A stretch of 64,000 nt of DNA, taken from Rhizobium sp. NZLR1. Its GTDB lineage: Bacteria > Pseudomonadota > Alphaproteobacteria > Rhizobiales > Rhizobiaceae. The stretch lies in contig NZ_CP071632.1 of the NCBI RefSeq assembly GCF_017357385.1, positions 1,555,501-1,619,500 of the forward strand, in the 5' to 3' direction. Under the pieces are notes generated by a model. The model saw nothing but the letters and a program-made list of their open reading frames with translations, had not been told where the DNA came from and ran no database searches. Positions 34,624-42,840 of the stretch are shown piece by piece (positions within the stretch are counted from its first letter, which is position 1; each line of letters opens with the position of its first letter). The position numbers were made by a program, and so were the translations under genes.

Positions 34624-34645
34624 TTGGTGACGTGGAGTGTCTGGA

Positions 34646-35542
34646 ATGGCCTATCTTCTGCAGCAGTTGGCGAATGCGGTTCCGCTCGCTGCTCTCTATG
34701 CCGCGCTCGCCTTCGGTTATGCCGTAGCCTTCGGCGTGACGAAGCGGGCCGATATCACCTATGGGGCGATTTTCGCCTTCGCAGGCCAGATCCTGCTGCT
34801 CTTCACCGAACTCGCCTTCAACCGCCTCTGGCTGGTACTGCCGGCCGCCCTTGCCGTCGGCGCCTGCGCTTCCATCGCCTATTCGCTGGGGGCGGGCTTG
34901 TGGATCGGCCGGTCGATCATGCTGCCGCTGGTCAACAAATCGCCGAATACGGTCATCGTCGCCGCCCTCGGCATCATGATCGTGCTGATGGAGACCGCCA
35001 GGCTTGCCGCCAATACCCGCACCATCTGGCTGCCGCCGTTTCTGAACGATACGGTGATCTTCTGGAGTGACGGCCCGTTCAAGGTAACGCTCACCTATAT
35101 CCAACTGATCGACACCGCGCTGATGTCAGCCATCGTCGCTGTTGGAACGCTGATCCTCAGGCGCACAGCCTGGGGCCGCATCTGGCGCGCCGTCACCGAC
35201 GACCCGCTGGCCGCCGAGCTCTGCGGCACCAGCGCCAACCGCGTCTTTCTCGTCGCTTATGCGGCAGCTAGCCTCGTCGCCACGATTTGCGGAATCCTCG
35301 CCACCTTCTATTACGGTTCGATGGATTTCGGCGCCGGCCTGATGTTCGGGCTGAAGGTGCTGCTGATTGCGGCTGTCGGCGGCTATTCCGATCCGCTACG
35401 CTCGGCAGGCGGCGCCGCCGGCCTCGCCGTCGTCGAGACCATGTGGGGGGCCTATGGCCCCTTTGTCTGGCGGGATCTGGTGATCTTCTCGCTGCTCGTC
35501 CTGGTCTTGGTCATGAGCCGCAGGGAGCGAGTCACGCTCTAA
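34646..35542 (+). CDS. Orphan LivH-like branched-chain amino acid ABC permease
   Basis: 298 residues from the ATG at 34646, with GGAG 8 bases upstream. About eight hydrophobic spans are visible. The LivH-type features are '[20 protein letters not shown]', '[20 protein letters not shown]' (the EAA-like ATPase contact) and '[25 protein letters not shown]'-type glycine repeats. No LivM, LivG, LivF or binding protein is adjacent, so it must borrow partners or work otherwise. It ends one base before the convergent moaE stop. Confidence 0.82.
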   Translation: MAYLLQQLANAVPLAALYAALAFGYAVAFGVTKRADITYGAIFAFAGQILLLFTELAFNRLWLVLPAALAVGACASIAYSLGAGLWIGRSIMLPLVNKSPNTVIVAALGIMIVLMETARLAANTRTIWLPPFLNDTVIFWSDGPFKVTLTYIQLIDTALMSAIVAVGTLILRRTAWGRIWRAVTDDPLAAELCGTSANRVFLVAYAAASLVATICGILATFYYGSMDFGAGLMFGLKVLLIAAVGGYSDPLRSAGGAAGLAVVETMWGAYGPFVWRDLVIFSLLVLVLVMSRRERVTL

Positions 35543-35543
35543 T

Positions 35544-36005
35544 TCATTTCCATTTGTCGCGCGCCGCGTCGTCGGCGTCTCTCGCCGTGACCCACTCGCC
35601 GGTGGCGCCATCCCGACCATGCTCCTTCTTCCAGAAGGGGGCTGCGGTCTTCAGGAAATCCATGACGAAATTGGCGCCGTCGAACGCCGCCTGCCGGTGC
35701 GGCGCCGCTGCAATGACGAGCACGATATTCTCGCCCACGGCGATCTTGCCGTAACGGTGGATGGCGGTGAGGCCGAGAAGCCCGAAACGGGCAATGGCGA
35801 GATCGCCGATGCGGGCCATCTCCGCTTCGGCCATGCCGGGATAATGTTCGAGTTCGAGCGCCGAGAGCGCCCCGCCTTCATCGCGGCAGAGGCCGGAAAA
35901 GGTGACGACGGCGCCGATGCCGGGCCTGTCCTTGGAGAGGCGGTCGACCTCGGTTTGAAGGTCGAAGTCCTCATCCTGGACGCGGATGGTGGGGGTGATG
36001 ATCAT
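35544..36005 (-). CDS. moaE: Molybdopterin synthase catalytic subunit
   Basis: 153 residues from the ATG at 36005 ('MIITPTIRVQDEDFDLQTEV'). Conserved features are 'GAVVTFSGLCRDEG', 'ALELEHYPGMAEAEM', 'HRYGKIAVGENIVLVIAAAPHRQAAFDG' in parts, and the catalytic Lys in 'PFWKKEH'. With MoaD it adds dithiolene sulfur to precursor Z. It is downstream of moaD on the same strand but separated by 261 bases filled with a RIME repeat. Confidence 0.95.
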   Translation of the reverse strand: MIITPTIRVQDEDFDLQTEVDRLSKDRPGIGAVVTFSGLCRDEGGALSALELEHYPGMAEAEMARIGDLAIARFGLLGLTAIHRYGKIAVGENIVLVIAAAPHRQAAFDGANFVMDFLKTAAPFWKKEHGRDGATGEWVTARDADDAARDKWK

Positions 36006-36067
36006 GATAACATCCCCAACTGTTTTGATGCAGTAGCGGAAACTATGGAGAGGGCGTGCCCTGCCAA

Positions 36068-36238
36068 CCCTCCTCTGCCTTGCCGGGCATCTCCCCCACA
36101 AGGAGGGAAATTACGGGCGGCTTGACCATCGTGCCCATCTTCTGTTTTTCCGGGCTGCGAGGTTGATTGGTTGGGGAAGTTCGTGCTTCCAGCCAATCTC
36201 CCTCCTTGTGGGGGAGATGTCCGGCAGGACAGAGGGGG
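36068..36238. repeat. RIME-type intergenic mosaic element, copy 1
   Basis: A 21-base perfect inverted repeat (36088-36108 with 36199-36219, core CTCCCCCACAAGGAGGG) is extended outward by near-matching CCCTCCTCTGCC...GCCGGG and CCGGCAGGACAGAGGGG arms. About 90 bases of unrelated sequence lie between. It fits the Rhizobium-specific intergenic mosaic element class. It sits inside the moaD-moaE transcription unit. Confidence 0.8.
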
Positions 36239-36266
36239 GTAGCGACACGGCACCACCATCACTGTC

Positions 36267-36521
36267 TCACCCCCCCGTCATCGGAGGAAATATCCCGATC
36301 TCGCGCGCGCCTGATATCGGCTCGTCATGCTCGACATGCTCCATGTCGAGCGCCACGCGGATCACCTCGGGATATTGAAGCGCGGTCTCATATTCTTCGC
36401 CCAGCGTCTTCAAATGATTCAAGAGATCGGTAACGGTAACGACGGAGGAGGGGAGGTCGATATCCTCCTCGCTCTTGCCGATGCGCTCACGCACCCATGC
36501 GAAATAGACCAGCCGGGTCAT
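36267..36521 (-). CDS. moaD: Molybdopterin synthase sulfur carrier subunit
   Basis: 84 residues, a ubiquitin-like fold ending in the required 'PPMTGG' di-glycine that becomes a thiocarboxylate. 'VYFAWVRERIGKSEEDIDLP' and 'TVTDLLNHLKTLGEEYE' are typical. It overlaps the pgsA stop by 4 bases, giving the order pgsA-moaD-moaE. Confidence 0.94.
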   Translation of the reverse strand: MTRLVYFAWVRERIGKSEEDIDLPSSVVTVTDLLNHLKTLGEEYETALQYPEVIRVALDMEHVEHDEPISGAREIGIFPPMTGG

Positions 36522-37108
36522 TCCTCGTTATCCACGATATGTTTCACCCCGGCGCGGAAATAATCATAGCCGGTATAGATGGTCAGCAGCGCGGCGATCC
36601 ATAAGAGCGCGATGCCGGTCTGCGTCGTGTAGGGGAAAATCTCGTCGCCGGCCGGGCCGGCGAGCAGGAAGGCGATGGCGACGAGTTGCAGCGTCGTCTT
36701 CCACTTGGCGATGCGCGTCACCGGCACGCTGACCTTCAGCGCTGCCAGATATTCGCGCAAGCCCGATACCAGGATCTCACGGCAGAGAATGGTGATCGCA
36801 GCCCAGATCGACCAGCCGGCAATCGTCTGGTCGGCGGCGACCAGGAGAAGGATCGAGGCGACCAGCAGCTTGTCGGCGATCGGATCGAGCATGCGGCCGA
36901 TATTCGACGTCTGGTTCCAGATGCGCGCGAGATAGCCGTCGAGAAAATCGGTGATCGAGGCGATGACGAAGATCCACAGCGCCACCCAGCGCGCCGTGTT
37001 GCTGATCGACAGCTTACCCTCGATGAAGAAGCAGAGAACGATCAGCGGTACGGCGAGAATACGGCCGTAGGTCAGAAGATTGGGAATGCTGTACGCACGC
37101 GATGCCAT
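36518..37108 (-). CDS. pgsA: CDP-diacylglycerol-glycerol-3-phosphate 3-phosphatidyltransferase
   Basis: 196 residues, inner-membrane enzyme of phosphatidylglycerol synthesis. The CDP-alcohol phosphotransferase motif D-G-x2-A-R-x8-G-x3-D-x3-D is intact in 'FLDGYLARIWNQTSNIGRML' plus 'DPIADK'. About five spans, starting at 'LTYGRILAVPLIVLCFFIEG'. First of the pgsA-moaD-moaE run; an intergenic hairpin repeat (37137-37189) separates it from uvrC. Confidence 0.95.
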   Translation of the reverse strand: MASRAYSIPNLLTYGRILAVPLIVLCFFIEGKLSISNTARWVALWIFVIASITDFLDGYLARIWNQTSNIGRMLDPIADKLLVASILLLVAADQTIAGWSIWAAITILCREILVSGLREYLAALKVSVPVTRIAKWKTTLQLVAIAFLLAGPAGDEIFPYTTQTGIALLWIAALLTIYTGYDYFRAGVKHIVDNEE

Positions 37109-37136
37109 GGGATCGTTTCTCTGAATTGATGCGCCG

Positions 37137-37189
37137 CTACAGCGCCGCGCGGCTTTTCAGACGCGCAAAGGACGCTGTAACACTTTGAA
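37137..37189. repeat. Intergenic hairpin repeat, copy A
   Basis: TACAGCG and CGCTGTA arms enclose a GC-rich centre, followed by ACACTTTGAA. The same layout (TACAGC arms, GCGCG centre, CTGTAACACTTTGAA) recurs at 61052-61099. Both copies lie between two minus-strand genes. I recall this motif as abundant in Rhizobium genomes. It could act as a terminator or RNA-processing site. Confidence 0.65.
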
Positions 37190-37319
37190 CCTGCGCATCG
37201 TGCTTTCCAATCGATTCCGATTTTCGGGCCGATGCGGTAGATGACGGCTTTGGCTGCGGACCGTCAACATTCTTTCTGTCTTTTCACTGCCTTTGCGTGG
37301 AATTTGCGACGGACACCGG

Positions 37320-39362
37320 TTATTTCGCGGCGTCGTCGTGGAAATGGTTATAGACCTGCTTGGCGACGGCTTCCGATATGCCTTCGACCGTCATCAGGTC
37401 GGAGAGCGCCGCGCGAGAAACCGCCTTCGCCGTGCCGAAATGCTGGAGCAGCGCGCGTTTGCGCGATGGCCCGATGCCGCCGATCTCGTCGAGCGGGTTC
37501 TTGATCATTTCCTTCTTGCGCCGTGCCCGGTGCGAGCCGATTGCGAAACGATGCGCCTCGTCGCGCATGCGCTGGACGAAATAGAGCACCGGATCGCGCG
37601 GCGGCAGGGTAAAACTCTCGCGTCCCGGCGGGAAGAAGCGCTCGCGCCCGGCATCGCGGTCGACGCCCTTGGCGATGCCGATCGCCGTCACGCTGTCGGT
37701 GATGCCGAGCTCGGTGAGGATGGCGCGTACCGCGGTCATCTGCCCCTGGCCGCCGTCGATCAGGATCACATCGGGCCAGGCCGGGAAGGGCATGTCGGCG
37801 GCGTCGGGCGCGGCGGTCTGCGCCGTCCGGTCGGGAATGCCTTCGTCCTTGATCAGCCGCGAGAAGCGCCTCGTCATCACCTCCTTCATCATGCCGAAGT
37901 CGTCGCCGGGGGTGATGTCGGTCGATTTGATGTTGAACTTGCGGTACTGGTTTTTGACGAAACCTTCCGGCCCCGCGACCACCATTCCACCGACGGCATT
38001 GGTGCCCATGATATGCGAGTTGTCGTAGATCTCGATGCGCTGCGGTGCATAGGCAAGCCCGAACGTGTCCTTGAAACCTTCGAGCAGCCGCGATTGCGAC
38101 GCCGTCTCGGCGAGCTTTCGCCCATGCGCCTCGCGCGCATTGCCGACGACATGGTCGACCAGATCGCGCTTCTCACCGCGCTGCGGCACCAGGATCGAAA
38201 CCTTGTGAGCGGCCTTTTGGCTGAGTGCGGCCGCGAGCAGTTCCATCTCCTCGATCGTTTCCGACAGCATGATCTGCTTCGGCACAGGCTTGTCGTCGTA
38301 GAACTGAGCGAGAAAGGCATTCAGCACTTCGGCGCCGGAAAGCTGCGGATCGGCCTTCGGGAAATAGGCGCGGTTGCCCCAGTTTTGACCGGTGCGGAAG
38401 AAGAACACCTGGATGCAGGAAATGCCGCCCTCATGGTGGATGGCGAAAACATCCGCCTCCTCGACGCCGGCTGGATTGATGCCCTGATGGCTCTGCACAT
38501 GCGAAAGTGCTGCCAGTCGATCGCGATAGATCGCCGCCCGCTCGAAGTCGAGGTCCTCGGCCGCCTGGTTCATGGCCTCAGCCATGTGCGACTTCACCTT
38601 CTGGCTCTTGCCGGAGAGGAAGTCCTTCGCCTCCTGCACCAGTTCGCCGTAACCCCCGTCGCTGACCTCGTGGGTGCACGGCCCGGAACAGCGCTTGATC
38701 TGGTAGAGCAGGCAGGGGCGGGTGCGCGTTTCGAAGACGCTGTCGGTGCAGGTGCGGATCAGGAAGGCACGCTGCAGCGAATTGATCGTCCGCCCGACCG
38801 CGCCGGCCGAAGCGAAAGGTCCGAAATAGTCGCCCTTTCGCGCTCTCGCACCGCGATGCTTGAAAATGGCCGGCGCCCGATGGTCGCCGGTGATGAGGAT
38901 ATAGGGAAAGGACTTGTCGTCGCGCAGCAGCACGTTAAAGCGCGGCCGCAAGCGCTTGATCAGATTCGCTTCCAGCAGCAGCGCTTCGGTTTCCGTGCGC
39001 GTCGTCACGAATTCCATGTTCGCCGTCTGCCGCACCATCTGGGCGATGCGGTTGGAATGCACGCGGCCGACGGCGTAATTGCCGACGCGCTTCTTCAGGC
39101 TGCGCGCCTTGCCGACATAAAGCACGTCGCCGTCGGCATTGAACATGCGGTAGACGCCGGGGCTGTTCGGCAGCCGCTTGACGAATTCGCCGATCAGTTC
39201 CGCGCCGATGAGCCCGGTCTCGTTGAGGCTGCCCGCGTTCCAGTCGACCGCAGTCGCAAGCGGGGCGGCGGCGGAAACATCGCCTTCCACCTCGATATCG
39301 TCTTCGCTCTCATCCGTATCATCGTAGAGAACGCCGCCATCCGGCAGCTTTCGTCCGTTCAT
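37320..39362 (-). CDS. uvrC: Excinuclease ABC subunit C
   Basis: 680 residues. Makes the dual incisions in nucleotide excision repair with UvrA/UvrB. After an acidic ~50-residue N-terminal extension come the GIY-YIG nuclease ('[20 protein letters not shown]'), a UvrB-binding UVR segment (~240-280, '[19 protein letters not shown]'), the RNase H-like nuclease ('[20 protein letters not shown]', '[12 protein letters not shown]') and C-terminal helix-hairpin-helix repeats ('[20 protein letters not shown]'). Its start overlaps the SDR stop by 4 bases. Confidence 0.97.
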   Translation of the reverse strand: MNGRKLPDGGVLYDDTDESEDDIEVEGDVSAAAPLATAVDWNAGSLNETGLIGAELIGEFVKRLPNSPGVYRMFNADGDVLYVGKARSLKKRVGNYAVGRVHSNRIAQMVRQTANMEFVTTRTETEALLLEANLIKRLRPRFNVLLRDDKSFPYILITGDHRAPAIFKHRGARARKGDYFGPFASAGAVGRTINSLQRAFLIRTCTDSVFETRTRPCLLYQIKRCSGPCTHEVSDGGYGELVQEAKDFLSGKSQKVKSHMAEAMNQAAEDLDFERAAIYRDRLAALSHVQSHQGINPAGVEEADVFAIHHEGGISCIQVFFFRTGQNWGNRAYFPKADPQLSGAEVLNAFLAQFYDDKPVPKQIMLSETIEEMELLAAALSQKAAHKVSILVPQRGEKRDLVDHVVGNAREAHGRKLAETASQSRLLEGFKDTFGLAYAPQRIEIYDNSHIMGTNAVGGMVVAGPEGFVKNQYRKFNIKSTDITPGDDFGMMKEVMTRRFSRLIKDEGIPDRTAQTAAPDAADMPFPAWPDVILIDGGQGQMTAVRAILTELGITDSVTAIGIAKGVDRDAGRERFFPPGRESFTLPPRDPVLYFVQRMRDEAHRFAIGSHRARRKKEMIKNPLDEIGGIGPSRKRALLQHFGTAKAVSRAALSDLMTVEGISEAVAKQVYNHFHDDAAK

Positions 39363-40126
39363 TCCGTAATCTCCGCCACATCGGGCGTCTGCCAGGCGAG
39401 GTGCTGGCCGCCATCGAGGGCAATCATCTGGCCGGTGATCGAGGGCGTGTCGAAGAGAAAGCGAATCGTCTGTCCGAACTCGCCGAATCCCGGCCCCGCC
39501 TTCATGATAAGCCCGTCGATCTGTGCCTGGAAGTCCTCTTCCGACTGCCGCGCGCTACGCACCGTCGGACCGGGGCCGATGGCGTTGACGCGCAGCTTCG
39601 GCGCAAAGGTCTGTGCCATCGTCTGCGTCGCCGTCCAGAGTGCGCCCTTCGAAAGCGTGTAGGAATAGAAGCCGGGGTTGAGCGCCCAGACCCGCTGGTC
39701 GATGATGTTGACGATCAGTCCGTTCGCATCGTCGGGCAGTTGTTCGGCAAAACCCGCAGCGAGAATCGAGGGCGCCCGCACATGGATGTCGAAATGCTGC
39801 GCCCATGCCTGCGCATCGAAACTGCGGGCCGAATCCTGGCGGAAGATCGAGGCGTTGTTGACGAGCAGGTCGATCGGCCCGAGAGCTTCTGACGCTCTTT
39901 TCATGAGCGCGCTTGTTTCGCCGATATCGGTAAGATCGGCCATAAGCGCGATCGCCCGATATCCCTTCTGCCGCAATTCCGCCGCCAGCTCTTCGGCTTC
40001 ATCGATGGAGCCGTTCGCGTGGATCGCAACGGAAAAGCCATTTGCAGCAAGGTCTTCGGCGATTGCCCTGCCTATTCTTTTAGCGGCCCCAGTTACAAGG
40101 GCCGAGCGAAGTCTTTTGTGGTTCAA
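39359..40126 (-). CDS. SDR oxidoreductase, FolM / pteridine reductase-like
   Basis: 255 residues. '[19 protein letters not shown]' is the NADP-binding loop, 'LLVNNASIF' the NNAS motif, and '[12 protein letters not shown]' the Tyr-x3-Lys catalytic pair. '[18 protein letters not shown]' and '[16 protein letters not shown]' match the FolM/PTR1 branch that reduces dihydropteridines. Substrate assignment is from family resemblance only. Likely co-transcribed with uvrC. Confidence 0.82.
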   Translation of the reverse strand: MNHKRLRSALVTGAAKRIGRAIAEDLAANGFSVAIHANGSIDEAEELAAELRQKGYRAIALMADLTDIGETSALMKRASEALGPIDLLVNNASIFRQDSARSFDAQAWAQHFDIHVRAPSILAAGFAEQLPDDANGLIVNIIDQRVWALNPGFYSYTLSKGALWTATQTMAQTFAPKLRVNAIGPGPTVRSARQSEEDFQAQIDGLIMKAGPGFGEFGQTIRFLFDTPSITGQMIALDGGQHLAWQTPDVAEITE

Positions 40127-40491
40127 AATCCTGCCTTCTGATCCCGCGAGTCTGTCTGCTGACTATATAGGCGCGGGCGGAGATTATATAAATAGGCCGT
40201 CGCGGTTGCGTCCGTGAGCAGGATATTCTATGTATTATTTAAGAATGCGATTTCTTGAAATAAGTATTTTAAGATCAACTCTTCGGTATGGTTAATGAAG
40301 TGTATGTTGCACTCAAGCAACATCGAATTTCGGCCACGCGGCAGCCACAATGATATCACAATTTGGCTCTTTCAAATCCGCATTTGAGTTCCAATTTCAG
40401 TCTCGATCCGGAAGGGACATCTGGCAATATCCCGCCAATGCTTCACTGATAGACAGATGGCAAGCAAAGCGGGACTGAAAGGAGACTAAGT

Positions 40492-41127
40492 ATGCGTGTA
40501 CTCATTGCTGGCCTCATGGCCTCCGTTTTTGCAATTGCGGGCGTCTCGGCAGCTCAGGCGGCCGATGCCGTCGACCAGGTTCCGGAAGCACCGGTCGCCC
40601 AGGACGCTCCGGTCAAGCCGGCCGGTAGCTGGGAAGGCTTTTACCTCGGCGGCGCCGGCACCTACAACATGGGTGACTTCGGTTCCGACCGTCACACCTA
40701 TGGTTTCGGCGGCCAGGTCTTCACCGGTTACAACTGGCAGCAGGGCCAGATCGTTTATGGCGTTGAATCCGATCTCGGCTACAGCGGCGACGACGTCTCC
40801 TCAGACGGCGTCAAGAACAAGTATGGCTGGAACGGCTCCGTCCGTGGCCGCGTCGGCTACGACATGAACCCCTTCCTGCTCTACGGCACCGCCGGTCTTG
40901 CCCTCGGCAACGTCAAGGTTTCCGACGGCACCTCGGATGAAAGCAAGACGAACTACGGCTATACGGTCGGCGCTGGCGTCGAAGCCTTCGTGACCAACAA
41001 CATCACGACGCGCCTCGAATATCGCTACACCGACTACCAGAGCAAGGACTACGACCTCGACTCCGGCAGCTTCTCGCGCGGTTACGACGAGAACAGCGTC
41101 AAGCTCGGTATCGGCGTCAAGTTCTAA
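40492..41127 (+). CDS. ropB: RopB-like outer membrane beta-barrel protein
   Basis: 211 residues. A Sec signal peptide (to 'AAQA|ADAVDQ') follows GGAG at 40481. An Ala/Pro-rich linker precedes an eight-stranded barrel ('GSWEGFYLGGAGTYNM', 'RGRVGYDMNPFLLYGTAGLA', 'ITTRLEYRYTDYQSKDY') ending in Phe, as the BAM signal requires. It belongs to the Omp25/RopB group of abundant rhizobial surface proteins. The 365-base upstream region is AT-rich and free of ORFs, likely a long promoter/leader. I see a TTTAAGAA...TTCTTGAAAT inverted repeat near 40237-40260 but no defined promoter. Confidence 0.88.
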   Translation: MRVLIAGLMASVFAIAGVSAAQAADAVDQVPEAPVAQDAPVKPAGSWEGFYLGGAGTYNMGDFGSDRHTYGFGGQVFTGYNWQQGQIVYGVESDLGYSGDDVSSDGVKNKYGWNGSVRGRVGYDMNPFLLYGTAGLALGNVKVSDGTSDESKTNYGYTVGAGVEAFVTNNITTRLEYRYTDYQSKDYDLDSGSFSRGYDENSVKLGIGVKF

Positions 41128-41152
41128 GCCGAACAGAACCGTCCAAGCATGG

Positions 41153-41179
41153 AAAAGCCGGGCACGTTGCCCGGCTTTT
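41153..41179 (+). terminator. Rho-independent terminator of the RopB-like gene
   Basis: AAAAGCCGGGC / GCCCGGCTTTT stem, 5-base loop, then a T-run, 26 bases past the stop codon. Confidence 0.92.
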
Positions 41180-41228
41180 TGCTGCTTCCTTGTTGTTGCC
41201 GGCGCTCAGGCCGACGAGCCGACTGCTC

Positions 41229-41825
41229 TCAGCCCTGGGCTTTCAGTTCGCCATGGGCGGGGAATTTCTTGTCGAACTGCCGCAGCCAGTCGACCAGCGG
41301 CGCATGATCGGCTTCCCACTGGTCCTTGAAGCGCAGCTCGAGATAATCGAGCGTCGCGGCCAGCGCGAAATGCCCGCCGCTGAGCTTCTTGCCGAGCTTC
41401 GGCGGATCGGCGCTGAGGTGAGCAAGCCCGCTCGTCGCCTTTTTCCATTGCCGGTCGATCCAGGGCTGATGGACCTTTTCCTCGTCGCGGAAGCGTCGCT
41501 CGTAGATGATGGCGAGCAGGCAGTCACAGATGCCGTCGCAAAGCGCCTCGAGGATTTCCGCATCCGTGCGCTTGCCCTTCTTCGCAGGATAGAGCTTGCC
41601 CTTCGTCAGCCGGTCGAAATAATGCATGATCGCCACGCTGTCGTATATCGACACTCCGTCATCGGTCAGCAGCGTCGGGATCTTGCCGAGCGGATTGTTG
41701 TCCACCAGGATCGCCGGTCCGGTATTGGTGTCGACCCGAATGGCGTTCACCCCTAGGCCGAGAAAATGCGCGGCCATCCGCACCTTGTTGGAATAGGGCG
41801 AGGCGGGCGAACAGAGCAGCTTCAT
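41229..41825 (-). CDS. Glutathione S-transferase
   Basis: 198 residues. The thioredoxin-like half begins 'MKLLCSPASPYSNKVRMAAH', with the S/C catalytic region at residues 6-12. 'LGKIPTLLTDDGVSIYDSVA' contains the cis-Pro and Ser-type glutathione contacts. A helical C-terminal half follows. It resembles the small YibF-type GSTs. Single gene, 60 bases downstream of rlmJ on the same strand. Confidence 0.88.
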   Translation of the reverse strand: MKLLCSPASPYSNKVRMAAHFLGLGVNAIRVDTNTGPAILVDNNPLGKIPTLLTDDGVSIYDSVAIMHYFDRLTKGKLYPAKKGKRTDAEILEALCDGICDCLLAIIYERRFRDEEKVHQPWIDRQWKKATSGLAHLSADPPKLGKKLSGGHFALAATLDYLELRFKDQWEADHAPLVDWLRQFDKKFPAHGELKAQG

Positions 41826-41885
41826 GGGATACCTGATCAGATTGTGGACCTGTGGCGCGGACTATTCCCGAACCCGGTTGCCGGG

Positions 41886-42758
41886 TCAATCGTCCTTGAT
41901 CGCCGCCTTGTTCTCGCCGCGCAGCCAGAAGGCCCGGTGCGAGGCAAAACGGTCTTGCGCCAGATGGTCCTTCAATGCCGGCAGCAATTGATGCAACTCG
42001 TCCTTCAGCGTGAAGGGCGGGTTAACGATGACGAGGCCTGAGCCCGTCAATCCGGTGATGCCGCGGTCGCTGCGGACCGCGAGTTCGGCGCAGAGCATTT
42101 TCGGGATGTCGAGCGCCTGCAGCGCCTCGTGGAATTCCTTGATCGGCGCACCCTTCTTCAGCGGATACCACAGGCAATAGGTGCCGCCGGGAAAACGGCG
42201 ATAGGCCTTTTCCAGTCCCTCGGCGAGGCGCTGATATTCGTCCTCTTCCTCGAAGGGCGGATCGACGAGCACGATGCCGCGCTTCTCCTTCGGCGGCAGG
42301 TGCGCGCCGAGCGCCAGCCAGCCGTCGAGCTCGGTGATGCGGGCGTGGTGATCGCCCTCGAACAGCCGGTGCAGCCTGACGAAATCTTCGGGATGGAGTT
42401 CCATTGCCGACAAGCGATCCTGTGGCCGGAACAGCAGCCGCGCAAGTTTCGGCGATCCGGGATAGAAACGGACGCCGCCCTCAGGGTTGAGTTCGCGGAT
42501 GGCGGAGAGATACGGCTCCAGCAGTTCGGAAACCTGAGGGCCGAGATCGGCCTCCATCAGCTTGCCGATGCCTTCGAGCCATTCGCCGGTTTTCTGCGCT
42601 TCTTCGGACGAGAGGTCGTAGAGCCCGATGCCGGCATGCGTGTCGAGCACGCGGAATGCCCCATCCTTCTTTTGCATGTAGCGGATCAGCCGCGCCAGCA
42701 CGGCATGTTTCAGCACATCGGCAAAATTGCCCGCGTGATAGATGTGGCGGTAGTTCAT
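41886..42758 (-). CDS. rlmJ: 23S rRNA (adenine2030-N6)-methyltransferase RlmJ
   Basis: 290 residues. The N-terminus 'MNYRHIYHAGNFADVLKHAV' is diagnostic. 'VLDTHAGIGLYDL' is the SAM site and 'IVLVDPPFEEEDEY' the DPPF catalytic motif of N6-adenine methyltransferases. It modifies A2030 of 23S rRNA. Divergent from the molybdopterin oxidoreductase over an 82-base gap. Confidence 0.94.
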   Translation of the reverse strand: MNYRHIYHAGNFADVLKHAVLARLIRYMQKKDGAFRVLDTHAGIGLYDLSSEEAQKTGEWLEGIGKLMEADLGPQVSELLEPYLSAIRELNPEGGVRFYPGSPKLARLLFRPQDRLSAMELHPEDFVRLHRLFEGDHHARITELDGWLALGAHLPPKEKRGIVLVDPPFEEEDEYQRLAEGLEKAYRRFPGGTYCLWYPLKKGAPIKEFHEALQALDIPKMLCAELAVRSDRGITGLTGSGLVIVNPPFTLKDELHQLLPALKDHLAQDRFASHRAFWLRGENKAAIKDD

Positions 42759-42840
42759 TTTCGCTGATGTCCGTATGAATTCGCGTCATGGGGAAGTTTT
42801 GTGGCTTTTGGCCGTGCAAGCCTTGGAATATACAAATGCC

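Noticed and set aside
37293..39662. A 789-codon plus-strand open frame opposite uvrC and the SDR gene
   Set aside because: It is the antisense shadow of a clear uvrC; its translation is Arg/His-rich with no family motif. Long antisense frames are common in GC-rich codon usage.
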